From Mycoplasmatota bacterium (lineage in GTDB: Bacteria > Bacillota_I > Bacilli_A > Izemoplasmatales > Hujiaoplasmataceae), in assembly GCA_018622675.1 (NCBI GenBank), contig CP076020.1, forward strand, positions 310,001-374,000: a DNA stretch of 64,000 nt. The letters run 5' to 3'. The position numbers were made by a program, and so were the translations under genes. The notes beneath the pieces were generated by a model. That model was not told the origin of the DNA and made no database searches. It worked only from the letters and a program-made list of their open reading frames with translations. Positions 34,520-42,360 of the stretch are shown here, one piece after another; position 1 is the stretch's first letter, and the number at the start of each line of letters is the position of its first letter.

Positions 34520-35071
34520 ATGAAAAAGTTATTTTTTATATTTTTAGTATTTTTTACTGCTGTAACTTTAGTTGGTTGTGGTGAAGCTGAATTGACAACT
34601 ACAGATGAGAAGGAAACAATAAATGAAGGTAATCCAAATCTTTACGCTGATGATTTGGATCAAAATTTAATTAATGATGTCTTATGGAGCTCAAATATAG
34701 ATTTTGATTCTTATGAGGGAGATTTGATAATAACTATAGTAGTCAATTACGAAGTCACTGACGAAATGATTCGTCAACATAAAGACTACCAAGAACCTCT
34801 AACACATGAATTAAGAAGTGATATTCTAAAAGATATATACACTGAATATAATACAAATTTTATCAATGAAAATAATCTTCAAAAGTTTGATATTCATCCA
34901 AGTATGTACACACCATTCATATGGGTTAAGATTTCAAGTATAGATACAGAGTATGTAGAGACAGTGATGAATGAACTTACTTCAATTGAAGGTATGTTTG
35001 TATTTGAAATAGAAAAAGATTTATTATTTTCAACACAACCAGTTCAGGATGACTATCCAACAATAGATTAA
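34520..35071 (+). CDS. island lipoprotein, unknown function
   Basis: A 183-residue protein with a lipoprotein signal peptide (MKKLFFIFLVFFTAVTLVGC, lipobox LVGC), so it is anchored outside the membrane. The mature part is acidic, with an alpha/beta pattern (IIVNYEVTDEMIRQH; YTEYNTNFINENN; VFEIEKDLL), and no family is recognised. GGAGG is 6 nt before the ATG; an extended -10 (TG-A-TATACT, 34415-34423) lies about 97 nt upstream. As island cargo beside a secreted protein and an exporter it could be an immunity or accessory protein; this is a guess. Confidence 0.7.
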   Translation: MKKLFFIFLVFFTAVTLVGCGEAELTTTDEKETINEGNPNLYADDLDQNLINDVLWSSNIDFDSYEGDLIITIVVNYEVTDEMIRQHKDYQEPLTHELRSDILKDIYTEYNTNFINENNLQKFDIHPSMYTPFIWVKISSIDTEYVETVMNELTSIEGMFVFEIEKDLLFSTQPVQDDYPTID

Positions 35072-35117
35072 TTGTGGATAGCAAGTTAATTTCTATTAGA
35101 AGTATTTATATTTTTGC

Positions 35118-35318
35118 ATGAAACGACTGAAAATACATTATTCAAACGAATTATATATAAAGCAACCGGTAATGATGTCAAGAGAAAATGCAATTAACTT
35201 ATCATTACTTGATGATACCCTTATAAAGGATTTAAATTGTAATGATAAATTTTATTCAACTTTGGAATTTTCTTTAAAGTATGACGTATACGCCGTTGTT
35301 ATACAAGTCGTTATGTGA
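35118..35318 (+). other. doubtful small reading frame
   Basis: A 66-codon frame (MKRLKIHYSNEL...) with no ribosome site; its first 15 bases (ATGAAACGACTGAAA) resemble a non-coding stretch after the gene ending at 41067 (ATAAAACGACTGAAA). It may be a remnant or non-coding. I would not call it a gene without comparative evidence. Confidence 0.2.
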
Positions 35319-35353
35319 TAGTATGCTGGTATAAAAAGGAAGGAGGTTGAATT

Positions 35354-35806
35354 ATGAAAAAATTATTTAGTGTTGGGTTATTAGTGCTTGTTAGTTTTGT
35401 AGCTTTAACTTCTCAAAGTGTTTTTGCAGCTGTCGAATCTCCATATATTGATATGATAAATACTGAAACTATTTCCGATGGTGAAACGTGGTTGGTAGAG
35501 GGCTATTATAGTTATAACGGAAATATTGATCAAACTGATATCAATATGGTATTAGACCATAATTTTGTAAAAGTGAAAATCAATTACAAGAGTAATAATG
35601 TAGAAATTGACTACATACTAGAAGTATATCATTCCGGGAATTGGCAAGAAGTTAAACGCGTATCTTCTAAGGCGGACTCTGGTGGAATAGTTGATATCTT
35701 TACTCCGATTTATGCAGGATACACATACAGGCTGAAAGTAGAAAATCCAGACCAATGGTTTGGAAGAAGTACTGTATTAGATATTAAATGGTGGGCAATT
35801 TCTTAA
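35354..35806 (+). CDS. small secreted protein of the island
   Basis: This 150-residue protein has a Sec signal peptide (MKKLFSVGLLVLVSFVALTS, cleavage likely after SVFA) and a mature region of about 125 residues that is rich in beta-prone segments (DIDYILEVYHSGNWQEVKRV region; YRLKVENPDQWFG). No cysteines are present in the mature part. Family not recognised. AAGGAGG lies 6 nt before the ATG. It directly precedes a MacB-like exporter, so it may be its cargo or partner, as in bacteriocin loci, but no bacteriocin motif is seen. Confidence 0.7.
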   Translation: MKKLFSVGLLVLVSFVALTSQSVFAAVESPYIDMINTETISDGETWLVEGYYSYNGNIDQTDINMVLDHNFVKVKINYKSNNVEIDYILEVYHSGNWQEVKRVSSKADSGGIVDIFTPIYAGYTYRLKVENPDQWFGRSTVLDIKWWAIS

Positions 35807-35848
35807 AATTATTATAGCCACTCGTACTTGAGTGGTTATAATAATTTT
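35805..35848 (+). terminator. 19-bp hairpin between secreted protein and exporter
   Basis: AAAATTATTATAGCCACTC (35805-35823) pairs with 35830-35848 over GTACTT with a single G-U. It overlaps the stop codon of the secreted protein. The right arm ends in TTTT but no longer T tract follows, so it may be a partial terminator or a processing stem lowering exporter expression. Confidence 0.65.
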
Positions 35849-35897
35849 AAGAGCAGATAATATTTTTGACAAAATTTATACTGAAAGAAGGCGCTCT

Positions 35898-38255
35898 ATG
35901 ATTAAAGTATCAAACTTATCAAAAACTTATAAAACAAATAATGACCAAGTTGAAGTTTTAAAGGATGTAAGTGTTAACTTGCCTGAAACTGGGTTTGTTT
36001 GTCTATTGGGGAAATCTGGAAGTGGTAAAACAACTTTTCTAAATATTCTAGGTGGTATTGATCATTTTGACAAAGGGAGTATAGTGTTTGAGGGTATTGA
36101 ATATAATAGCATCAATAGTACTGATTTTGATAAAGTACGGTCTGAAATGATATCTTTTGTTTTTCAAGACGAAAATCTTCTTCAAGATTCCAACATACTT
36201 GATAATTTACTTTTTGTACAAAAAGTAAAATCGGTTAAGATGATAAAAGATAAACTTAGTAGTTTTGGCCTTCTAGATAAAATCGATAAATTCCCTTACG
36301 AGTTATCAGGTGGAGAAAAACAAAGAATAGCAATTATAAGGTGCCTACTTAAAAACTCAAAATTATTGCTAGTAGATGAACCTACCGGAAATTTAGATGA
36401 AGAAAATTCTAAACTGGTTTTAGATATTTTAAAGGAAGTTTCAAAAGAAAAACTTGTTCTTATGATTACTCATGATAAGGAATATGCTGAAGAGTACAGT
36501 GATCAAACGTATGAGATTATAGACAAGAAAATTATTTCAAAGCAAAAATATAGTTTTAACGAATCGAGCACACCTACAAGTTTAAAAGATATTGATATAT
36601 TAAGCGTTTCCAAAAGAGACTTATTAAAGATCAGTCTTAAATCATTATTTAATAAACCATTTAAACTTGTTCAATATGTTTTCTTATTTGCAATCACTTT
36701 GTTTTTGCTTGGATTAGGATATTCAACCTTATTTATAAATGAGTACTCAGTTGCCAGCAATACATTTATTGATGAGGGAATGGATTTTGTATATATTAAA
36801 ACAAAATCTGATGAATATTTTACGCTTGATGATTTTGAGAAGTGTGAAGATGAAGTGAATTGTGAGATTATTTATAGCGACTTAAATCAATATTATAAAT
36901 CAAATGCCGGTGAGCCCTTTTTTGCATTGAATTACACCCCATATCTAGGTTCCGCTAGTTTTGAATATGGTAGTAAAGCATTGTTGTTTGGACAATATCC
37001 AAGAGGTAAAAATCAAGTGATTATATCTGATTATCAAGCAAAAAGCTTTATTGAAAGAGGCTTGCTCATAGGAACTGATATAGATAAAGTTATTGGACAG
37101 AATTTACCATCAACAAGCATTGAAGTTGTGGGAGTTTATGAAACTGATTATAATAGATATTCTGACATATTAAATTCTGAAATTTATTATCAGAATAGGG
37201 GTGACATTAATGAGGGTTTAAAGAGTGAATTAGCATATAAAATAAAGAACTTTTATTCGATTATATATGTGAGTGCTGGATTTGATTATTCCTTATTGGG
37301 ACTGCAAACGAATGGTGTGATAGAAAACTCAATCCTTAATTTGGAGATGAAAATATTGCCAATATCATCTAATGAGGTAACAGATTATAGCCAGCTTGTT
37401 GAAGATGAAAATGATATTTATATAAGTAAGTTTCTTTTATATGAAATCTTAAGTGAGAGTGACCCTAATATCAATAATTACCAACAGTTTTTAATAATAT
37501 GGAACAATAATGAGGAAAGTATCACTGAGAGTATTGTTGGTACGACTTACACGATTAGTTTTTTGGCAGGTTCACAAAAATATTTAGATAATTCGTATTC
37601 ACTCACGCATCATACAGAGGAATTCATAATCAAAGGGATTATGGATGATGATGATGGTGTCAAAAGTGTGTATTTGTCATCAAAAGATTATAATGAAGGT
37701 TTTACAGAATCCTTTTCGTTAATACTACCAATAGATACTAATTCTTTAAATAATGAATCCAACTTAAAATATATCAGAAACAATGGATATTATTATGATT
37801 CATTAAGTAGCGATAGCATTATTAAGTATATTGAATCTGATGGAGAAGTTCTATCGATGATAGCATTTGCAGTAAGTGCCTTGTTTATAGTGTTTACTCT
37901 TGTTTTATATAATAGTTTAATCTCCAGAGATGTTTTGGCAAAAAAGAAGCTTATTGGATTATTAAGAAGTATGGGTTTTAGAACCTCTAATATTTTTGGT
38001 GTGTATATTTTTGAAGTTGTTATAATAACTTCAATTTCGTTTTTGATTTCATTGGCTTTACTGCCAATAGGAATCAGATTACTTAATATTTTAGTATCAA
38101 CAGGTAACACAGATTTGAATATAATTACTTTCGATTTTAGAATGTTAGGAATTTTATTGTTATCATCTTTTATTTTCTCTTTCATATCTTTGTTGTTGCC
38201 GTACAAACAAATGACATCTATTTCTATTAGGGAGAGCATTAAGGTAGAAGAGTAG
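35898..38255 (+). CDS. MacB-like ABC transporter, ATPase-permease fusion
   Basis: A 785-residue fusion. The N-terminal ATPase (1-225) has Walker A GKSGSGKTT, Q-loop FVFQDEN, signature LSGGEKQRIA and Walker B LLLVDEPTGNLDEE. The C-terminal FtsX/MacB permease has one helix near 255-280, a large extracellular domain of about 330 residues, and three helices at the end. Such proteins export peptides or act as mechanotransmitters for bacteriocin resistance. ATG 35898 follows AGAAGG. It is the main intact gene of the island and probably works with the lipoprotein and secreted protein. Confidence 0.9.
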   Translation: MIKVSNLSKTYKTNNDQVEVLKDVSVNLPETGFVCLLGKSGSGKTTFLNILGGIDHFDKGSIVFEGIEYNSINSTDFDKVRSEMISFVFQDENLLQDSNILDNLLFVQKVKSVKMIKDKLSSFGLLDKIDKFPYELSGGEKQRIAIIRCLLKNSKLLLVDEPTGNLDEENSKLVLDILKEVSKEKLVLMITHDKEYAEEYSDQTYEIIDKKIISKQKYSFNESSTPTSLKDIDILSVSKRDLLKISLKSLFNKPFKLVQYVFLFAITLFLLGLGYSTLFINEYSVASNTFIDEGMDFVYIKTKSDEYFTLDDFEKCEDEVNCEIIYSDLNQYYKSNAGEPFFALNYTPYLGSASFEYGSKALLFGQYPRGKNQVIISDYQAKSFIERGLLIGTDIDKVIGQNLPSTSIEVVGVYETDYNRYSDILNSEIYYQNRGDINEGLKSELAYKIKNFYSIIYVSAGFDYSLLGLQTNGVIENSILNLEMKILPISSNEVTDYSQLVEDENDIYISKFLLYEILSESDPNINNYQQFLIIWNNNEESITESIVGTTYTISFLAGSQKYLDNSYSLTHHTEEFIIKGIMDDDDGVKSVYLSSKDYNEGFTESFSLILPIDTNSLNNESNLKYIRNNGYYYDSLSSDSIIKYIESDGEVLSMIAFAVSALFIVFTLVLYNSLISRDVLAKKKLIGLLRSMGFRTSNIFGVYIFEVVIITSISFLISLALLPIGIRLLNILVSTGNTDLNIITFDFRMLGILLLSSFIFSFISLLLPYKQMTSISIRESIKVEE

Positions 38256-38993
38256 AAATAGTTTTAATAAAGTTTTTGACACCAATTTCTGTGAAGATCC
38301 GATGATAAGTATAAAAAATATGAGATGATACTCGTTTACTTTAATAAGTCAATTTGCCGTCTATGAAAAGAACAGCATATATAAGTACAATTTATAAAAA
38401 AGTGATACTCTAACATATTTTACAACAATTTCAACTTTACCGTCTATGCTGAAATTAAAAATATGGATGTCAAGATGAATATAGGTTTACCATGTAGGCT
38501 GTGCAAAGTCTGTGGCCGAAACTAAAATTATAATGTTTCTTTAGTAAATTTAGAAAGCCTATGTTATTGCAATAATTTATTAATAAATCAATATCATATT
38601 CTTTTTATATTTCATATTCTTTATCAGACTTAAATACAGATGAATATAAATTCCTTTCATCGAAATCACCACCAACCATATATTAAAGCGATCTACCTCC
38701 ACATAATTTTAATTATGACTTTCAAATGTAAAAATATTTTCGCCTGCGATGAAAATATTTATTAGATAAAACATTGAAGATTGTTAAATTGCTTTTTTGA
38801 AGTCCGAAATAAGTTTTCGAAGACTTGATTAAGGGAAAAATTGAAATTGTTATTTTTTTTCATATGTTTCAATCATTTTTAAACATCAGTTTAATCAATT
38901 TATTTAAAAAAGCAACATACAATATTTAAGGTTAAAACTCCGTAATGAATACATCAAAATCGGGTAAAACTCCGAAATAAAGACACAGGTTAA
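38256..38993. other. decayed non-coding stretch of the island
   Basis: No intact gene. A 39-codon open fragment (38406-38525) ends with a Cys-rich tail PCRLCKVCGRN, probably a gene remnant. AAATATTTTC/GAAAATATTT at 38732-38760 is a hairpin. TTGCTTTTTT (about 38790) and AAAAAAGCAA (about 38905) are inverted repeats about 115 bp apart. Two diverged copies of GGKTAAAACTCCG start near 38931 and 38961. Confidence 0.5.
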
Positions 38994-39347
38994 TTATGCC
39001 AAATTGCTTTATCTCGTTTAGGGTCTATAAATAATCTCATTAACGATTTATATAAAGCAACTTTAGATATTATTCTAAGCGAAAATCAACCAACATATAA
39101 ATTCATTGAGGATCTATATACGCAAAGAATAGTTAATGGTAGAATCGTTGATATGGATGTGGAAGCAATTAAAGATTTATTTGCAGAATCGTAATCATTT
39201 CCTATTGTATATAATATTGGAAGATATTATGTTTATGATTCAAGTAAAGTCAAAACTATATATATAGAACAAGGTTTTGATGACGAATTAGTTTATATAA
39301 TAGAAGACACTCATGAAGGTGGTGTTGAACTATTATATACTTATTAA
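38994..39347 (+). pseudogene. gene remnant with in-frame stop
   Basis: One frame stays open from 38994 to 39347 apart from a TAA at 39192-39194. The first part reads ...LSRLGSINNLINDLY...GRIVDMDVEAIKDLFAES, the second FPIVYNIGRYYVYDSSKV...EGGVELLYTY. Neither part has a start codon with a ribosome site. The pieces look like the C-terminus of one protein broken by a nonsense mutation and 5' deletion. Family not recognised. A hairpin at 39384 would have been its terminator. Confidence 0.5.
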
Positions 39348-39383
39348 AAATATATGAGAAAAACATATGCCTTAACAATTATG

Positions 39384-39413
39384 AAGAGGAGCAAAAAAAA
39401 TGCTCCTCTTTGG
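39384..39413 (+). terminator. terminator after the island remnant
   Basis: AAGAGGAGCA (39384-39393) pairs with TGCTCCTCTT (39401-39410) over A7, with only a short T run. Confidence 0.6.
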
Positions 39414-39467
39414 TTTGAAATAAAGAAAAATCTAATAATTTAAGCCAAAATAAACTCGTATTTTTAC

Positions 39468-39500
39468 AAGGGTCAAATAAGGGTCAAAATAAGGGTCAAA
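39468..39500 (+). repeat. three tandem AAGGGTCAAA iterons next to attR
   Basis: AAGGGTCAAA occurs at 39468, 39479 and 39491 (11- and 12-bp steps), 50 bp before the duplicated tRNA end. Short direct repeats flanking a tRNA att core are typical arm-binding sites of tyrosine integrases. Confidence 0.65.
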
Positions 39501-39550
39501 CTGTATTTTTGATTACATAAACGTCTATATTTAGGGGTTTTTAAAGGTTG

Positions 39551-39606
39551 GAGCACTTGCTTGACGTGCAAGGGGTCGTGGGTTCAAGTCCCTCTAGTTC
39601 CACCAT
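39551..39606 (+). repeat. attR-like copy (3' fragment of tRNA-Val)
   Basis: Identical for 56 bp to 34279-34334. It lacks the acceptor 5' strand and most of the D arm, so it cannot be a tRNA gene; it is the displaced original 3' end. Confidence 0.85.
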
Positions 39607-39619
39607 AATTAAATGAAGT

Positions 39620-39680
39620 GGCTTCCAAAGGTTGGAGATATGGTATAATAATCATACTTTGATAAAAGGGAGCCTTTTTT
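39620..39680 (+). ncRNA. structured element, copy 1 (three-helix RNA with T tract)
   Basis: GGCTTCC (39620-39626) pairs with GGGAGCC (39668-39674) before T6, enclosing a TCCAA/TTGGA hairpin and a second AT-rich hairpin. It is homologous to 41250-41310 (shared CTTCCAAA, GTTGGARATATGGT and AAAAGG(G)AGC ends). It also holds TG-G-TATAAT, an extended -10. It may be a terminator, attenuator or small RNA. Confidence 0.5.
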
Positions 39681-39894
39681 CTTTTACTGGGTGCTTTCAC
39701 CCAATATATCATACTTAATTTTTTATCCCCAACCAGATAAATATAGGAGGATTTTGAGTGTATATTGTTTATAGATGACTCCATTTCAACTTGGTAGATT
39801 AAATAATGTATTTAACGAAGATGTATTGCAGATAAATCAATAAAATGATAAAATATAGTTAGAAAGTAAGAAAGTAAGAAAAGGAGTTGATTTG

Positions 39895-40194
39895 ATGATA
39901 ATTGATTTAAGAAAAAAATCACAAGTTACTATACCTAAAGAAATCGTAACTGAATTGAATCTTCAAGAAGGGGATCATCTTGATATCTCAGTTAAGGATG
40001 GTGTAATTATAATTGAACCTGTAGCTATTTATTCGAAATCATACATTCAAAAATTAGAAGATACAGTTATGAGAATCAATGAAGAACCTTCTAAGGATAA
40101 TGTTGGCCCGTTTAACTCAGTTGAAGAAGCAATTAATTATTTAGAAGAAATAGAAGAAAACAATGATGACTTAGATGATGAGAAAAAGATATGA
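39895..40194 (+). CDS. AbrB/MazE-type antitoxin
   Basis: A 99-residue protein. Residues 1-45 are a SpoVT/AbrB swapped-hairpin DNA-binding domain (IDLRKKSQVTIPKEIVTELNLQEGD...ISVKDGVIII). The C-terminal acidic tail (EEAINYLEEIEENNDDLDDE) would bind and neutralise a toxin. The start is ATG 39895, 8 nt after GGAG. The toxin gene overlaps by 4 nt but is frameshifted. A toxin-antitoxin pair at the edge of a mobile island is common. Confidence 0.85.
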   Translation: MIIDLRKKSQVTIPKEIVTELNLQEGDHLDISVKDGVIIIEPVAIYSKSYIQKLEDTVMRINEEPSKDNVGPFNSVEEAINYLEEIEENNDDLDDEKKI

Positions 40195-40458
40195 AATATG
40201 AAATTCTATTCTCTAGTAGATTTAAAAAGTCCTTTTCTAAGTTAGTAGACTACGAAAAGAAAATGTTCTATAGAAAGTTATCTATATTTATTGAAAATCA
40301 TAAACATCCAAGTCTTAGAACAAAAAAAGAATAAGGACAGTGAGATTTTGTTTGAGTCTAGTATAAATATGTCTATACGTATAATATGGACATATAAAGA
40401 TGAAAACTTAATATTATTATTAGATATAGTTCATCACGATATATTAAAAAGATTTTGA
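40191..40458 (+). pseudogene. RelE/ParE-type toxin, frameshifted
   Basis: The frame opens ATG at 40191 inside the antitoxin stop (MKYEILFSSRFKKSFSKL) and stops at 40332 after 47 codons. Skipping one base at the end of an A7 tract (40322-40328) resumes a typical toxin C-terminus in the +1 frame: DSEILFESSINMSIRIIW...ILLLDIVHHDILKRF, to 40458. The combined product of about 89 residues matches RelE/YafQ-like mRNA interferases or ParE-like toxins. A one-base indel or an assembly error would explain it. Confidence 0.75.
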
Positions 40459-40518
40459 TAATCGTAAATTAGATATTGAAAAAAAATAACCAGATAATTG
40501 AAAGGATGTATTACTTAT

Positions 40519-41067
40519 ATGATAAAAATGAAAAATATAATTTCCTTTGTGATACTCATAGCATTTTATTTATTTCTTGGTTATTTGTTTTTGGATAGTC
40601 CACTAGCTATTCTTTCAGTGGGTATTGGAGGAATATTATTCTTGTTTCTTTCATCAAGTGCGCCGATTTTACTGTTGGTTTCTGATGAAATAAGAGAAGA
40701 CAATTACTCAAAAGATAATGTGATGCTAAGTGTCAATATTACACATATTTTACTAGTGATTTCTTTAATTTCTTTTGTGAGTATTTATGATAATTTTTTT
40801 GGAGATATATCTCCAGTTTTGGGATATATAATCATGAGTGTGTCTTTACTAATAAACATACTTTGTTTATTAAAAGATATGAAAAAAAGTTGGGTTTGGA
40901 TAGCGCTGAGTTTACATATTTTAATGTTTATAATTTTTATGTTTTGGCAATTCGTAGGACTCATTCTTATTTTACTTGCTCTTATTTATATGATTGTTCA
41001 TAATGTGTTTGTAGTCAGCTATGGGATTTTAAGATATGGCAAATTACTATCTACTAGAAGAATCTAA
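40519..41067 (+). CDS. membrane protein, unknown function
   Basis: A 182-residue, very hydrophobic protein with five or six membrane helices and only short loops (EIREDNYSKDN; KDMKKSW). No family recognised. The start is uncertain: ATG 40519 is about 12 nt after AAAGGA, ATG 40528 is an alternative. It sits downstream of the broken toxin and ends in a terminator. Confidence 0.6.
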   Translation: MIKMKNIISFVILIAFYLFLGYLFLDSPLAILSVGIGGILFLFLSSSAPILLLVSDEIREDNYSKDNVMLSVNITHILLVISLISFVSIYDNFFGDISPVLGYIIMSVSLLINILCLLKDMKKSWVWIALSLHILMFIIFMFWQFVGLILILLALIYMIVHNVFVVSYGILRYGKLLSTRRI

Positions 41068-41092
41068 ATTTTTACATAAAACGACTGAAATT

Positions 41093-41127
41093 CCATGTAT
41101 AGAGTTATTATATGCGTGGTTTTTTTA
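41093..41127 (+). terminator. terminator of the 40519 gene
   Basis: CCATGTATA (41093-41101) pairs with TATGCGTGG (41111-41119, two G-U pairs) and T7 follows. Confidence 0.7.
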
Positions 41128-41249
41128 AATTAGGTTTTTATGTGATAGATAGTACTAAATAATGTTATGAATCAAAAAAAATGTATTTTTTACAAGTATT
41201 TATATTTGCTTTATAAAAACTTGTAATTTCATTATCTCTTTTGTGCTGG

Positions 41250-41310
41250 AGTCTTCCAAAAAGTTGGAAATATGGTCTGAAAACCATAAACTCTGAAAAG
41301 GAGCTTTTTT
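41250..41310 (+). ncRNA. structured element, copy 2
   Basis: Homologous to 39620-39680. AGTCTTC (one bulged T) pairs with GGAGCT at 41300-41305; TTCCAA/TTGGAA (41254-41268) and TATGGT/ACCATA (41271-41287) form inner hairpins, and T6 follows. The outer pair changes from G-C in copy 1 to A-T here, which supports a real stem. The rest of the 41128-41401 gap holds no gene. Confidence 0.5.
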
Positions 41311-41401
41311 ATATAAAAATTTTTTTAATTTTCATGGAGGTCATTGTATTATTATATGTCTTAATGTAATATGTAATCATATTATAATAAGGTGGTACAA
41401 A

Positions 41402-42196
41402 ATGAAAAAAAGATTTTTATTTATGACTATATTTTTTGTTTTATTTTTTTTGCTAGGATGCAGTGCGGAGCAAGATGGACAATTTGAAAGTGGTGCGCCC
41501 GATAATGATTCAGAAAACATCACTTTAGTTGAAGACCTACCTGATAGAAAAATCATTTACTCAGTTGATTTATCGATCTATACAAAAGACCTTGAACAAA
41601 GTATTGAGACGCTTAGAGCCAATGTAAACAACGATGAATGGTTCGATTATGAAAATATTAAGGATAGACAAGCGACATTTCAAATCAGGATTAAATCAGA
41701 GCGATTAGATGATTTTGTTGAAAGTATTGATGATTCATTTGAAGTCAATTTTTATAGTAAAACAGGCCAGGATATTTCACTTCAATATCTTGATACAAGC
41801 AATAGGATTGCTGCGTTACAAGCACAATATGACCGTCTCATTGATCTTTATGAAGATGCTTCATTAAACGAAATGATAACAATCAATACACGTTTAGGGG
41901 AGATAGAGACAGAATTATTAGAACTTGAGGGCACATTAAATACTTTTGATAGTTTGGTGGATTATAGTGAAGTAGAAGTCACTATTTACCAAACCACCGC
42001 ATCAAAACAAAGTCCATTTTTTAATCGTTTATTAAGATCATTTTTAAATGGTGTAAACGCAGTTATTGCTTTTTTTGATTTTGTATTGATCGCCTTAGCT
42101 GCAGTATTGCCTTTCATGATTATATTAATACCTTCAGGACTTGGGATTTACTTTATAGTCAAAAAACGAAATAATAAAAACGAACCTAAATCTTAA
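41402..42196 (+). CDS. DUF4349-domain lipoprotein
   Basis: A 264-residue protein with a lipobox (FFLLGC), an extracellular DUF4349 domain (RKIIYSVDLSIYTKDLEQSI ... LQYLDTSNRIAALQAQYDRL, partly coiled coil) and one membrane helix near residues 225-252 (FDFVLIALAAVLPFMIILI) with a basic cytoplasmic tail. DUF4349 proteins are anchored surface proteins of unknown role. The ribosome site is AAGGTGG, 7 nt upstream. Confidence 0.9.
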   Translation: MKKRFLFMTIFFVLFFLLGCSAEQDGQFESGAPDNDSENITLVEDLPDRKIIYSVDLSIYTKDLEQSIETLRANVNNDEWFDYENIKDRQATFQIRIKSERLDDFVESIDDSFEVNFYSKTGQDISLQYLDTSNRIAALQAQYDRLIDLYEDASLNEMITINTRLGEIETELLELEGTLNTFDSLVDYSEVEVTIYQTTASKQSPFFNRLLRSFLNGVNAVIAFFDFVLIALAAVLPFMIILIPSGLGIYFIVKKRNNKNEPKS

Positions 42197-42222
42197 CAGA
42201 TTACATATTTTACTTGATATCT

Positions 42223-42254
42223 AAAAGTCTATGCTTAGTCATGGGCTTTTTATT
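42223..42254 (+). terminator. terminator of the DUF4349 gene
   Basis: AAAAGTCTATG (42223-42233) pairs with CATGGGCTTTT (42240-42250, three G-U pairs) and more T residues follow. Confidence 0.65.
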
Positions 42255-42324
42255 TGATTGATGGATGATTTAGTCAATTGTCTTTTGTTATTTGTAATTT
42301 TTGATTTTACATGAAAAACTCTTA

Positions 42325-42333
42325 TGATATAAT
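42325..42333 (+). promoter_or_regulatory. extended -10 promoter of the EamA gene
   Basis: TG-A-TATAAT, 27 nt before ATG 42361; TTTACA about 16 bp upstream may be the -35. Confidence 0.55.
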
Positions 42334-42360
42334 GACATTATACTTTATAAGGAGATTACT

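Larger units (their letters stand above)
34279..39606. mobile_element. tRNA-Val-bounded genomic island, about 5.3 kb
   Basis: A 56-bp stretch covering the anticodon, variable and T arms and 3' end of tRNA-Val (34279-34334) recurs exactly at 39551-39606. This is the footprint of site-specific integration into a tRNA 3' end. Between the copies lie a lipoprotein, a secreted protein, a MacB-like ABC exporter and over 1 kb of decayed sequence with pseudogene fragments. No integrase survives; it may have been in the decayed part. Codon use and repeats differ from the housekeeping genes on either side. Confidence 0.8.

Noticed and set aside
35118-35318. 66-codon protein-coding gene
   Set aside because: No ribosome site, and its start resembles a non-coding segment at 41074-41090; kept only as a doubtful entry.
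39541-39606. Second tRNA-Val gene
   Set aside because: Only the 3' 56 bp match; the acceptor 5' strand and D-arm half are missing, so no cloverleaf can form. It is an att remnant.
39584-39784. Minus-strand 66-codon frame across attR
   Set aside because: It runs through the tRNA fragment and the structured element, has no ribosome site and no recognisable protein features.
40320-40335. Programmed -1 frameshift at the A7 tract, as in dnaX
   Set aside because: The continuing toxin frame is +1 relative to the start frame, not -1; slippage on A7 by -1 gives a different frame.
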